Shown here piece by piece: positions 37,400-44,625 of a stretch of DNA of 64,000 bases (the first letter of the stretch is position 1; every line of letters begins with the position of its first letter). The notes below the pieces were generated by a model that ran no database searches, was not told where the DNA came from, and worked only from the letters and a program-made list of their open reading frames with translations. The position numbers and the translations under genes are program-made. Origin of the DNA: Frankineae bacterium MT45. Lineage in GTDB: Bacteria > Actinomycetota > Actinomycetes > Mycobacteriales > Jatrophihabitantaceae. Location of the stretch: the NCBI GenBank assembly GCA_900100325.1, contig LT629697.1:3717423-3781422 (forward strand), given 5' to 3'.

Positions 37400-38192
37400 T
37401 CCCGGCGAGCCGGAACGCCTAGACGCAATCGTCCTGGGCGCCTTCGGCGAGCGTCTCTCCGACGTCGACAGCGCACACCAGGGCGGCTGCCTTGAATGCA
37501 TGCAGGAGCGCGTGAGTCTGGCCCACATCGTGCAGCTGGCCCGCAACCCGGTCGAGTCGACGGCAATGTCCGACGCCCGCCCGCCGTCCAGCGTCTGGGC
37601 TGGCATCGCGGCCGAGCTCGGCCTGGACGTCGATCCGTCTCCGATGAATACGACTTCGGTGGAGCCAGCGGTCGAAGCCGTCCCGCTGGCTGCTCCTGAC
37701 TCGGTGACGCCGATCGGACGACCCGCACACCGGGTTCAGCTGAACCGTTCTGGTCGCTGGCTGCTGGCTTCGGTGGCTGCCATCGCCCTCATCGCCGGGG
37801 TCTGCGGTGGCTACCTGCTCGGACATTCACGGACGACTACCAGGACGGTGGCCGTCTGCGCGACCAATCAAGCCGCGCTGGCTCAGATGCCGGACGGGCC
37901 GGCTGGTGCGTCCGGCGAGGCGGCCGTCGCCTGCTCGGCCAGCGGTCCGTCGCTGCGGGTGACGACGTCCAAGTTGCCGCTACGCGAGGGGTTCTACGAA
38001 GTGTGGCTCTACGCCCCGACCTCGGGAAAAATGGTTGCAATCGGCAATCTTGGCGCGAACGGCACCGGTGCCTTCACCCTGCCGTCCGGAGTGGATCTGC
38101 GGGAGTTCCACATCGTCGACGTCTCGGCTCAGCAGTACAACGGCAATCCGGCTCACGGGCAGAGCGTCCTGCGTGGACCGCTCACCAGCTGA
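37380..38192 (+). CDS. Membrane anti-sigma factor with zinc (ZAS) motif
   Basis: 270 residues from ATG at 37380. The N-terminal cytoplasmic domain has His33-x3-Cys37-x2-Cys40 (HQGGCLEC), the zinc-binding anti-sigma signature. One membrane helix follows (residues about 126-148, WLLASVAAIALIAGVCGGYL) and then an extracytoplasmic domain of the RskA type with YEVWLYAPTSGKMVAIGNLG and FHIVDVSAQQYNGNP. It should hold the upstream ECF sigma factor at the membrane until proteolysis. The overlap with the sigma gene suggests stoichiometric translation. The signal sensed is unknown. Confidence 0.9.
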   Translation: MVHQQSDPGEPERLDAIVLGAFGERLSDVDSAHQGGCLECMQERVSLAHIVQLARNPVESTAMSDARPPSSVWAGIAAELGLDVDPSPMNTTSVEPAVEAVPLAAPDSVTPIGRPAHRVQLNRSGRWLLASVAAIALIAGVCGGYLLGHSRTTTRTVAVCATNQAALAQMPDGPAGASGEAAVACSASGPSLRVTTSKLPLREGFYEVWLYAPTSGKMVAIGNLGANGTGAFTLPSGVDLREFHIVDVSAQQYNGNPAHGQSVLRGPLTS

Positions 38193-38236
38193 GCACTCAA
38201 GGGACCGTCGTCAGACCGCCCTGCCAGAATCACGGA

Positions 38237-38734
38237 ATGACCGACGAACGCACCGCCCTTCAGACGTTCTTGGACGCGCAGCGATGGACGGTGCTCCAGA
38301 TCCTGGACGGCCTCGACGAAGGGTTGCTGCGGACTCCGATAGTTGCCTCCGGCTGGACTCCCCTCGGCCTCGTCGAACACCTAGGCCTCGCCGAGCGGCA
38401 CTGGTTTCAGGAGGTCGCACTGGGTCAGGCCGACCCGCTCCCCTGGCCTGCCGATGATGGCGACTATGACGAGACGGCCCCGTTGCTCACCGACCGTCCG
38501 ACCGAGGTCGTCTTCGACTTCTACCGCGAGCAGATCGAGAGGTCGACTGCCGTTCTCGCCTCGACGTCTCTCGACGCCCGGCCACTCGGGAGCCACGATA
38601 TGGAGGGCACGGAGGACGTCGTCAACCTGCGGACTCTTGTGCTGCACATGATCGAGGAGACTGCTCGGCACGCCGGGCATCTGGACGTCGCCCGCGAGCT
38701 GCTCGACGGGCGCACCGGTCTCGGCCCACGCTAG
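38237..38734 (+). CDS. DinB/DUF664 family protein
   Basis: 165 residues from ATG at 38237; the longer frame to 38003 lies inside the anti-sigma gene. Four-helix DinB-like fold with metal-type histidines in LGLVEHLGLAERHWFQ and IEETARHAGHLDVARELLDG, typical of the DUF664 branch related to mycothiol-dependent maleylpyruvate isomerase and bacillithiol/mycothiol S-transferases. The substrate is unknown. It lies 44 bases after the anti-sigma gene. Confidence 0.85.
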   Translation: MTDERTALQTFLDAQRWTVLQILDGLDEGLLRTPIVASGWTPLGLVEHLGLAERHWFQEVALGQADPLPWPADDGDYDETAPLLTDRPTEVVFDFYREQIERSTAVLASTSLDARPLGSHDMEGTEDVVNLRTLVLHMIEETARHAGHLDVARELLDGRTGLGPR

Positions 38735-38739
38735 GCAGA

Positions 38740-39279
38740 TCACTGCAGACTGTGGGCCCACGCGGGATCGACTGGGCCGTGCAGCAGCGCACGATTCCCG
38801 AGCGGAGCCCGCAGTGACAGGGTTGTCCGACCAACCCTCAACTCGTCCGAGCACGCGTGATCGCCGTTGGTGCGGCTGAGTGCCCAGACCTCGACCGAAC
38901 TTGCCGACTCGGAGACCTGGAATCCCACCGGATGGGTGCAGCCGCCGCCCGCGGTGTAGTAGACATCCAAGGTCTTCTGGCTGAGCACCGCCACCAATCG
39001 CCAGGGCATGCTGTTCAGCCCCGCACCCTGAGCCGGCGTGAGAACCTTGGTCGGTTGCGGTTCTCCGAGATTCACTGACGAGTGGAACGGTGTCAGAGGG
39101 TCGCGCACGGCCGGCACGAGTGGCTGTATCGATGGCTTCGCTGGTGAGTCTTCAAGCGCATTGCGGACGATCGAAACACCAAGCAGCAGAGTGCCGATCG
39201 TGACGACTGCGATCGCCGCGCGCCGCGATCGGGTCGCTCGACGCGGCCGGAGCCGCACGTCGCTTGCCGGTTCGCTCAT
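38740..39279 (-). CDS. Membrane-anchored hypothetical protein
   Basis: 179 residues: a basic N-terminus (RLRPRRATRSRR), one hydrophobic segment (AAIAVVTIGTLLLGVSIV, residues about 21-38) and an extracytoplasmic remainder with LNSMPWRLVAVLSQKTLDVY, GGGCTHPVGFQVSES, and HACSDELRVGRTTLSLRAPL. The paired cysteines may form a disulfide. No family recognised. Five bases separate its end from the convergent DinB-like gene. Confidence 0.65.
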   Translation of the reverse strand: MSEPASDVRLRPRRATRSRRAAIAVVTIGTLLLGVSIVRNALEDSPAKPSIQPLVPAVRDPLTPFHSSVNLGEPQPTKVLTPAQGAGLNSMPWRLVAVLSQKTLDVYYTAGGGCTHPVGFQVSESASSVEVWALSRTNGDHACSDELRVGRTTLSLRAPLGNRALLHGPVDPAWAHSLQ

Positions 39280-39393
39280 AGGGAGAGAATTTCATGGGTG
39301 GCCGGTTGACTGACCCGCTATGACCAAGTCGTTATCGAGCTGAACTCGAAGCGCGCTCACGAGTAGCGTTCGTCTGAGAGGAAGGGAGTGCGC

Positions 39394-40059
39394 GTGGCTG
39401 AGGTTCACAACACCACGATGAAGCCGGGGAAGCTCGACCTGCTGACCGATTGGCTGCCGACCCGGCCCTGGTACGTCGGCAACGGATCACCCTCGCTGAG
39501 ACGAGGCGGCGGCTTTCGCCTCGACGACCCGGCGGGCCAGGTGGGGATCGAGTTCCTGATCGCCGTCGACGAATCCGGCTCCGAGCCGGTGAGTTACCTC
39601 GTCCCCCAGACCTATCGCGACGCCCCGGTCGACGGCGCCGAAGAGACGCTCATCGGTACCAGCGAGCATGGGGTTCTCGGACTGCGCTACATCTACGACG
39701 GCGCCACCGACCCCGTCCTGGTCAGTCAGTTGATCGCGTTTTTACAGGGAGACGTCGAGGCGCAGGCCCAGAGCCAGAGCAACACCCCCGACCCGTCGGT
39801 CACCGCCCAACTGGCAGTGACAGGCGGCCTCTCCTCGGCCAGCAGTCCAGCCACGGACTCGGCGACCTCGACCGACATACCGGTTGAGACGGCGGACCGT
39901 GGGAGCCACATCATCCGCATCAACCGGGTGCTCCACCCAGAATCAGCCGCGGACGGGAGCGCTCTGGGCGAGGTCGTCGGTGGGGTCGTCGGTGGCTGGC
40001 AGCAGCGCGAGGGCGTCGATACCCGGGGCCAACTGGTCGTCGTTCAAGCCGTCCCTTAG
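39394..40059 (+). CDS. Maltokinase N-terminal-cap-like domain protein
   Basis: About 221 residues. GTG at 39394 is favoured because AAGGGAG lies about five bases upstream, giving (M)AEVHNTTMKPGKLDLLTDWL; another GTG at 39388 is possible. The N-terminal 110 residues follow the maltokinase N-cap pattern (LTDWLPTRPWYVGNG, FLIAVDE, SYLVPQTYRDAP, HGVLGLRYIYDGATDPVLV). No kinase domain follows: the C-terminal part is Ser/Thr/Gln-rich. Free-standing cap proteins are known in actinobacteria; their role, perhaps linked to trehalose/maltose-1-phosphate metabolism, is not established. Confidence 0.8.
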   Translation: MAEVHNTTMKPGKLDLLTDWLPTRPWYVGNGSPSLRRGGGFRLDDPAGQVGIEFLIAVDESGSEPVSYLVPQTYRDAPVDGAEETLIGTSEHGVLGLRYIYDGATDPVLVSQLIAFLQGDVEAQAQSQSNTPDPSVTAQLAVTGGLSSASSPATDSATSTDIPVETADRGSHIIRINRVLHPESAADGSALGEVVGGVVGGWQQREGVDTRGQLVVVQAVP

Positions 40060-40065
40060 CGGTCG

Positions 40066-40103
40066 ATACTGCTAGCAGTATTGACTGATATTGTTGGCAG
40101 TAT
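40066..40103. promoter_or_regulatory. Double operator for vapBC
   Basis: A perfect 16-base palindrome ATACTGCTAGCAGTAT (40066-40081) is followed by an imperfect copy ATATTGTTGGCAGTAT (40088-40103). Their centres are 22 bases apart, about two helical turns, on the same face of DNA. The second overlaps the vapB start codon. This is the expected autoregulatory site of a VapB antitoxin or VapBC complex. Confidence 0.7.
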
Positions 40104-40344
40104 GAAGACGACCTTCGACCTGCCGGAGCCGTTGCTACGTGACGTGCAGGCATTGGCGAAGCAGCGGGGAACCACCAGCAAATCATTGGTGGAGCAGGCC
40201 CTCCGACGATTGATCGAAGAGCAGCAAGGCAAGACATTCAGCCTGCCCGATCTCTCCGTCGACGGCGATGGGCTCCGGCCGGAATTTAAAGATGCATCCT
40301 GGGAGACGATCCGTGACGCGGCCTACGGGAGTCCCGGCCAGTGA
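40102..40344 (+). CDS. vapB: VapB-type antitoxin (ribbon-helix-helix)
   Basis: 80 residues from ATG at 40102: MKTTFDLPEPLLRDVQALAK begins with the ribbon strand and helix of an RHH DNA-binding domain, followed by RGTTSKSLVEQALRRLIEEQ. The C-terminal part (PEFKDASWETIRDAAYGSPG) would bind and neutralise the toxin. A TTG at 40081 would add seven residues but lies inside the operator. Its stop overlaps the toxin start (GTGA at 40341-40344), so the two proteins are translationally coupled. Confidence 0.88.
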   Translation: MKTTFDLPEPLLRDVQALAKQRGTTSKSLVEQALRRLIEEQQGKTFSLPDLSVDGDGLRPEFKDASWETIRDAAYGSPGQ

Positions 40345-40772
40345 TCGCCGTAGACACGAACGTCCTGGTCTATGCCCACCGCCAGGACTCGCCGTTCCAC
40401 GATCAGGCCCTCGCCGCCGTCCGCGACCTCGCCGAATCGGCCTCCACCTGGGCCATCCCGTGGACCTGTCTTCACGAGTTCTACGCGGTGGTGACGCATC
40501 GGCGTATCTACGCGACCCCGTCCACTCAGGAGCAGGCCCTGGCGCAGATCAACGGGTGGTGCGCGTCGCCATCACTGGCGCTCCTCGGCGAGTCGGTCAA
40601 TCATCTGGCCGTTCTGAGTGACCTACTGGGCCAGTCGCGGCTTGTCGGCCCGGCGGTGCATGACGCCCGAGTCGCGGCGGTCTGCCTGAGCCACGGAGTA
40701 CGCGAACTCCTGACTCTGGACCGCGATCTCAGCCGATTCCCCGGCCTGCAAGTTCGCAGCCTGCTCGGATGA
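40341..40772 (+). CDS. vapC: VapC-type PIN-domain ribonuclease toxin
   Basis: 143 residues from GTG. The acidic metal site of PIN nucleases is visible: Asp5 in AVDTNVLVYAH, Glu in TCLHEFYAVV, Asp in VHDARVAAVC and Asp in LLTLDRDLSRF. Such toxins cut tRNA or rRNA when free of antitoxin. All expected catalytic residues are present, so the toxin should be functional. Confidence 0.92.
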   Translation: MIAVDTNVLVYAHRQDSPFHDQALAAVRDLAESASTWAIPWTCLHEFYAVVTHRRIYATPSTQEQALAQINGWCASPSLALLGESVNHLAVLSDLLGQSRLVGPAVHDARVAAVCLSHGVRELLTLDRDLSRFPGLQVRSLLG

Positions 40773-40778
40773 GGTCGG

Positions 40779-42119
40779 TTACCTGATCGCCGGGGTGATC
40801 TTGGTGAGGACCTGAATCACCCGGTCGGAGACGTCACCACCGTGCGGTTCGTGCAGATTCGCCAGCAATTTCAGGACGAATCGCATCAACCCAGGGTGCG
40901 GAAGGCCGTGACGGGTGCAGGCCCGCATCACCGCTGGGTTCCCGATCAGCTTCACGAACGTGCCGCCGAGCCGGTAGTACGCGCCCCACTCCTGGGCCAT
41001 CATCTCCGGGTACGCCTGCAGGGCCCGCTCACGCGACGGACCCTCCGGTCGAGACATCGCCTGGACGACGGCCTGCGCAGCGAACTTGCCGGACTCCATG
41101 GCGTACGGGATGCCCTCGCCGTTGAACGGATTCACCGATCCCCCGGAGTCGCCGACCAGCAGCATGCCGCGGGCGTAGTGCGGCGTCCGGTTGAAGCCCA
41201 TCGGCAGGCCGGCGCCACGAGTCGGGACGGTGGCGTTCGGCTCCCTCAGCCCCCACTCCTCGGGCGTGTTGTCCAGCCAGCGGGTGAGCAGCTGTCGGTA
41301 GTCAGTCTTCTGGAACCCGGCGCTGGAGTTGAGGACGCCGAGACCGACGTTCACGGTCCCGTCGCCCATGCCGAAGATCCAGCCGTAGCCGGGGAGCAGC
41401 TTGGCGTCGTCTGCTCCGGGCGGGCCGTCCCAGAGTTCGAGCCAGGACTCCAGGTAATCATCGTGCGTGCGCGGGCTGGTGTAGTACCGACGCACCGCCA
41501 CGCCCATCGGCCGCTTGTCGTTTCGCTGTACGCCGAGGGCCAGGGCCATCCGACCGGAGACGCCGTCGCAGGAGAGCACCACCGGGGCCCGGTAGGTGAC
41601 CGGTGACTTGTCCGGCCCGACCTTGGCCGTCACCCCGACGACGTTGCCGGCCGCGTCCAGCAGCGGTTCGCTCACCGTGGTCTGCTCGTGCAGGCGTGCC
41701 CCCGCCTTCACCGCCTGATTGGCCAGCAGTGCGTCCAGATCGGCCCGGGGGCGGACCAGCCCGTACGGCGGGAAGTTGGTGAGGTCCGGCCAGTCGAGGT
41801 GCAGGCGCTGCCCACCACCGATGACCCGAAGGCCCCGGTTGTGCAGCCAACCCGCCTCCTCGCTGACGTCGATACCCATATCGACCAGCGCGCGGGTACC
41901 GCGAGGGGTCAGCCCGTCACCGCAGACCTTGTCGCGGGGGAACGTCGTCTTCTCCAGCAGCAGCACGTCAAGACCGGCACTGGCCATCCAGTAGGCGGCC
42001 GAGCTCCCGGAGGGTCCGGCACCGACGACGATGACGTCGGCGTCATAGCGCTTCTCGTCCGGAACCTCGGACTGCGGGCGGGAGAGCTCGTCGGGCCCAG
42101 CGGCTGCGGTAGCGGTCAT
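40779..42119 (-). CDS. Geranylgeranyl reductase family flavoprotein (menaquinone reductase MenJ-like)
   Basis: 446 residues. FAD dinucleotide-binding motif VIVVGAGPSGSSAAYWMA at residue about 28, LLEKTTFPRDKVCGDGLTPR (family signature), LLVGDSGGSVNPFNGEGIPY for the FAD pyrophosphate site. Members reduce prenyl double bonds of menaquinone side chains (mycobacterial MenJ, Rv0561c) or of geranylgeranyl lipids. Because the nuo operon, whose electron acceptor is menaquinone, is in the same window, a quinone substrate is likely. In Streptomyces the corresponding gene lies beside nuoA; here about 6 kb separate them. Confidence 0.9.
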   Translation of the reverse strand: MTATAAAGPDELSRPQSEVPDEKRYDADVIVVGAGPSGSSAAYWMASAGLDVLLLEKTTFPRDKVCGDGLTPRGTRALVDMGIDVSEEAGWLHNRGLRVIGGGQRLHLDWPDLTNFPPYGLVRPRADLDALLANQAVKAGARLHEQTTVSEPLLDAAGNVVGVTAKVGPDKSPVTYRAPVVLSCDGVSGRMALALGVQRNDKRPMGVAVRRYYTSPRTHDDYLESWLELWDGPPGADDAKLLPGYGWIFGMGDGTVNVGLGVLNSSAGFQKTDYRQLLTRWLDNTPEEWGLREPNATVPTRGAGLPMGFNRTPHYARGMLLVGDSGGSVNPFNGEGIPYAMESGKFAAQAVVQAMSRPEGPSRERALQAYPEMMAQEWGAYYRLGGTFVKLIGNPAVMRACTRHGLPHPGLMRFVLKLLANLHEPHGGDVSDRVIQVLTKITPAIR

Positions 42120-42204
42120 GGGGGTCAGTTTAGGCAGTTCCCGGGCTCGGTGTCGGACCGGTGGCGACCCGGTGTGCCCAGCCGCCGGCGCCTAGGCTGG
42201 TGAG

Positions 42205-42825
42205 ATGGCCCGGTACCTGGACATTCACCCCGAGAATCCGCAACCGCGAGCGATCACCCAACTGGTGGCCCAGATCCGTGACGACGCCCTCATCGCGTAC
42301 CCCACCGACTCCTGCTTCGCCCTCGGCTGCCAGATCGGCAACCGGGACGGGCTGAACCGGATCCGCGAAATCCGCCACCTGGACGAGCACCACCACTTCA
42401 CCCTGATGTGCCACGACTTCGCGCAGCTGGCCCAGTTCGTCCACGTGCCCAACTCGGTGTTCCGGATGGTGAAGGCCAGCACCCCGGGCAGCTACACCTT
42501 CATCCTGCCGGCGACCCGCGACGTGCCCAAGCGGCTGCTGCACCCGAAGAAGAAGACAGTCGGGGTCCGCATCCCGAAGCACACGTTCGTCCAGTCGCTG
42601 CTGAGCGAACTCGGCGAGCCGCTGCTGTCGAGCACCCTGCTGCTCCCCGACCAGGAGGAGCCGATGACCCAGGCCTGGGAGATCAAGGAGTTGCTGGACA
42701 ACCAGGTCGATGCGGTCGTCGAATCCGGGGAGTGCGGCACCGAGCCGACCACGGTGGTGGATCTCTCCGGCGACGAGCCCGAGGTGGTGCGGGTCGGCGC
42801 GGGCGACCCGAGTCGCTTTCTTTAA
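42205..42825 (+). CDS. YciO/Sua5 family protein (threonylcarbamoyl-AMP synthase-like)
   Basis: 206 residues with the YrdC-like dsRNA-binding/nucleotide fold: AYPTDSCFALGCQIGNRDGL, REIRHLDEHHHFTLMCHDF, TPGSYTFILPATRDVPKRLL, KTVGVRIPKHTF, SGECGTEPTTVVDLSGDEP. The set matches the YciO subgroup more than TsaC/Sua5 because of KASTPGSYTFIL and the HHHF segment. The cell's main t6A enzyme would be TsaC; the role of YciO is less certain. ATG at 42205 stands alone, divergent from the flavoprotein gene. Confidence 0.88.
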   Translation: MARYLDIHPENPQPRAITQLVAQIRDDALIAYPTDSCFALGCQIGNRDGLNRIREIRHLDEHHHFTLMCHDFAQLAQFVHVPNSVFRMVKASTPGSYTFILPATRDVPKRLLHPKKKTVGVRIPKHTFVQSLLSELGEPLLSSTLLLPDQEEPMTQAWEIKELLDNQVDAVVESGECGTEPTTVVDLSGDEPEVVRVGAGDPSRFL

Positions 42826-42865
42826 CCGAGTGATCGATAGGTCAACCGCGTGATGGGATAGGCCG

Positions 42866-43330
42866 ATGCCGCCACACCAGAGTCACCATGTTGTTCAGCT
42901 CAGCGCGACCGCCGATCTCCCCGCCACCACGCTCTACCGGATTCTGCAGCTGCGGTCTGCGATCTTCGTGGTTGAGCAGGCGTGCGTCTACCTCGACCCG
43001 GACGGGCTGGACCTGGAGCCGGCCACCCGCCAACTCTGGATCAGCGATGAAGCCGGCGAGGTGCTCGCTACGCTCCGCCTGCTCCGCGGTGCCGAGGCCT
43101 GGCGGATCGGCCGCGTCGCCACCGCCACCACCGCCCGATCGCAGGGCCTAGCCGCCCAGTTGATGCGCTCGGCGGTCGAATACACCCAACGTATGAACGG
43201 TCCGGATCAGGTCGTCCTGAACGGGCAGGCCCACCTCGAGGCCTGGTACGAGACCTTCGGCTTCCGCCGCTACGACGAGACCTACGACGAGGATGGAATC
43301 CCGCACGTGCCGATGCGGCTGGATCAGTAG
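42866..43330 (+). CDS. ElaA-type GNAT acetyltransferase
   Basis: 154 residues. The ElaA pattern is clear: LYRILQLRSAIFVVEQACVY, DLEPATRQLW, RIGRVATATTARSQGLAAQL (acetyl-CoA loop, R-x2-G-L type) and LNGQAHLEAWYETFGFRRYD ending in GIPHVPMRL. The acetyl acceptor is unknown. It is 40 bases after yciO, possibly in the same transcript. Confidence 0.92.
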   Translation: MPPHQSHHVVQLSATADLPATTLYRILQLRSAIFVVEQACVYLDPDGLDLEPATRQLWISDEAGEVLATLRLLRGAEAWRIGRVATATTARSQGLAAQLMRSAVEYTQRMNGPDQVVLNGQAHLEAWYETFGFRRYDETYDEDGIPHVPMRLDQ

Positions 43331-43357
43331 CAACCACCTTAGAAATCTGGGAGATCA

Positions 43358-44575
43358 GTGAACCTACCGAGGCCTACGACCACCCGAACGTTCCTACGCG
43401 ATCAGGAGAAGCCGGCCTCGGTGACGAACATCGAGCTCTTCTTCGATCTCGTCTTCGTCTTCATGGTCACGCAACTCTCCAAGCATCTGCTGGAGAATCT
43501 GACCATCGAGGGTGCGCTGCAGACGGCGCTATTGCTCGGCCTCGTGTGGCTCACCTGGGTCTACACCACCTGGGTCACCAACTGGCTGGACCCGGATCTG
43601 GTGGCCACCCGGATGATGCTGCTGGCGGTCATGCTGGGGAGTCTGGTGATGGCCTCCCGGCTGCCCGTCGCCTTCGCCGCCGGTGGGTTGGTGGTCGGCG
43701 TCAGCTACGCGGCGATCCACGTCGGCCGGGCGCTATATGTCGTCGTCGTGCTCGAACATGACACGTTTCTCAGGCGAAACTTCGAACGAATCCTGGCCTG
43801 GTGCTGCGTGAGCGGCGCCCTGGCCGTCGCCGGCGGAGTGGCCGATGGGCACGCCCGGGAGGTGCTCTGGCTCGGCGTCGTGCTCGTCGACCTGCTCGGT
43901 GGAGCGGTCGGTTTCTACACGCCCGTTCTCGGACGCTCGCACGCGTCGGAGTGGTCGATCGACGGCGGCCACTTCGCCGAACGCTGCCAGCTCTTCGTGA
44001 TCATCGCCCTCGGCGAATCCATCGTCGTGCTCGGGGAGACGCTATCGGGCCTGCACCACGCCAATGAGATCGCGGTATTCGTGACCGCGATGATCGGCGC
44101 CGCGCTGCTGTGGTGGGTGTACTTCGACCGTAGCGCCGAGGATGCCGCCGACGTGATCGCCAACTCGGCCAGCCCGGGGCGCCTCGGTCGCTCGGCGTAT
44201 CACTTCGTGCATCCGATTCTGATCGGCGGGATCATCGTCTCGGCGGCCGGCGACGACGAACTGCTGCTCGCCGCCCACACTGACCCGGGTCGTCACGTCG
44301 AGCTGTCGACGGTGCTGCTGGTTACCGGCGGCACCGCGCTCTTCCTGGCCGGTCACGCCTGCTTCAAGGCTGTGGTCTGGCGGCGACCCCCTTGGAGCCG
44401 TCTCACTGCGGTCGTTGCGCTGCTACTGCTGATGAGCGTCGGCGCGCATCTGGCGCCGCTCCCCCTCGGGCTGCTCACGGCCCTCATCGTGCTCGCCGTC
44501 TGCATCTACGACCGGGTGCATCCCGCCGCCGCCGTGGCCGTCACTGCCGCTGACAGCCGCGGCGGGGCCGGATGA
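43358..44575 (+). CDS. ltrA: Low-temperature-requirement protein A family membrane protein
   Basis: 405 residues from GTG at 43358 (GGGAG upstream). About twelve membrane segments. Conserved LtrA features: VTNIELFFDLVFVFMVTQLS, LLGLVWLTWVYTTWVTNWLD, HFAERCQLFVIIALGESIVV and LLWWVYFDRSAEDAAD. The family was named from Listeria growth at low temperature; the molecular role is unknown. It follows the GNAT gene by 27 bases. Confidence 0.93.
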   Translation: MNLPRPTTTRTFLRDQEKPASVTNIELFFDLVFVFMVTQLSKHLLENLTIEGALQTALLLGLVWLTWVYTTWVTNWLDPDLVATRMMLLAVMLGSLVMASRLPVAFAAGGLVVGVSYAAIHVGRALYVVVVLEHDTFLRRNFERILAWCCVSGALAVAGGVADGHAREVLWLGVVLVDLLGGAVGFYTPVLGRSHASEWSIDGGHFAERCQLFVIIALGESIVVLGETLSGLHHANEIAVFVTAMIGAALLWWVYFDRSAEDAADVIANSASPGRLGRSAYHFVHPILIGGIIVSAAGDDELLLAAHTDPGRHVELSTVLLVTGGTALFLAGHACFKAVVWRRPPWSRLTAVVALLLLMSVGAHLAPLPLGLLTALIVLAVCIYDRVHPAAAVAVTAADSRGGAG

Positions 44576-44625
44576 ATCCGACCCCGCCGCCAACCGCCTT
44601 ACTTTTCTAGCTCAAACCGCTGACC

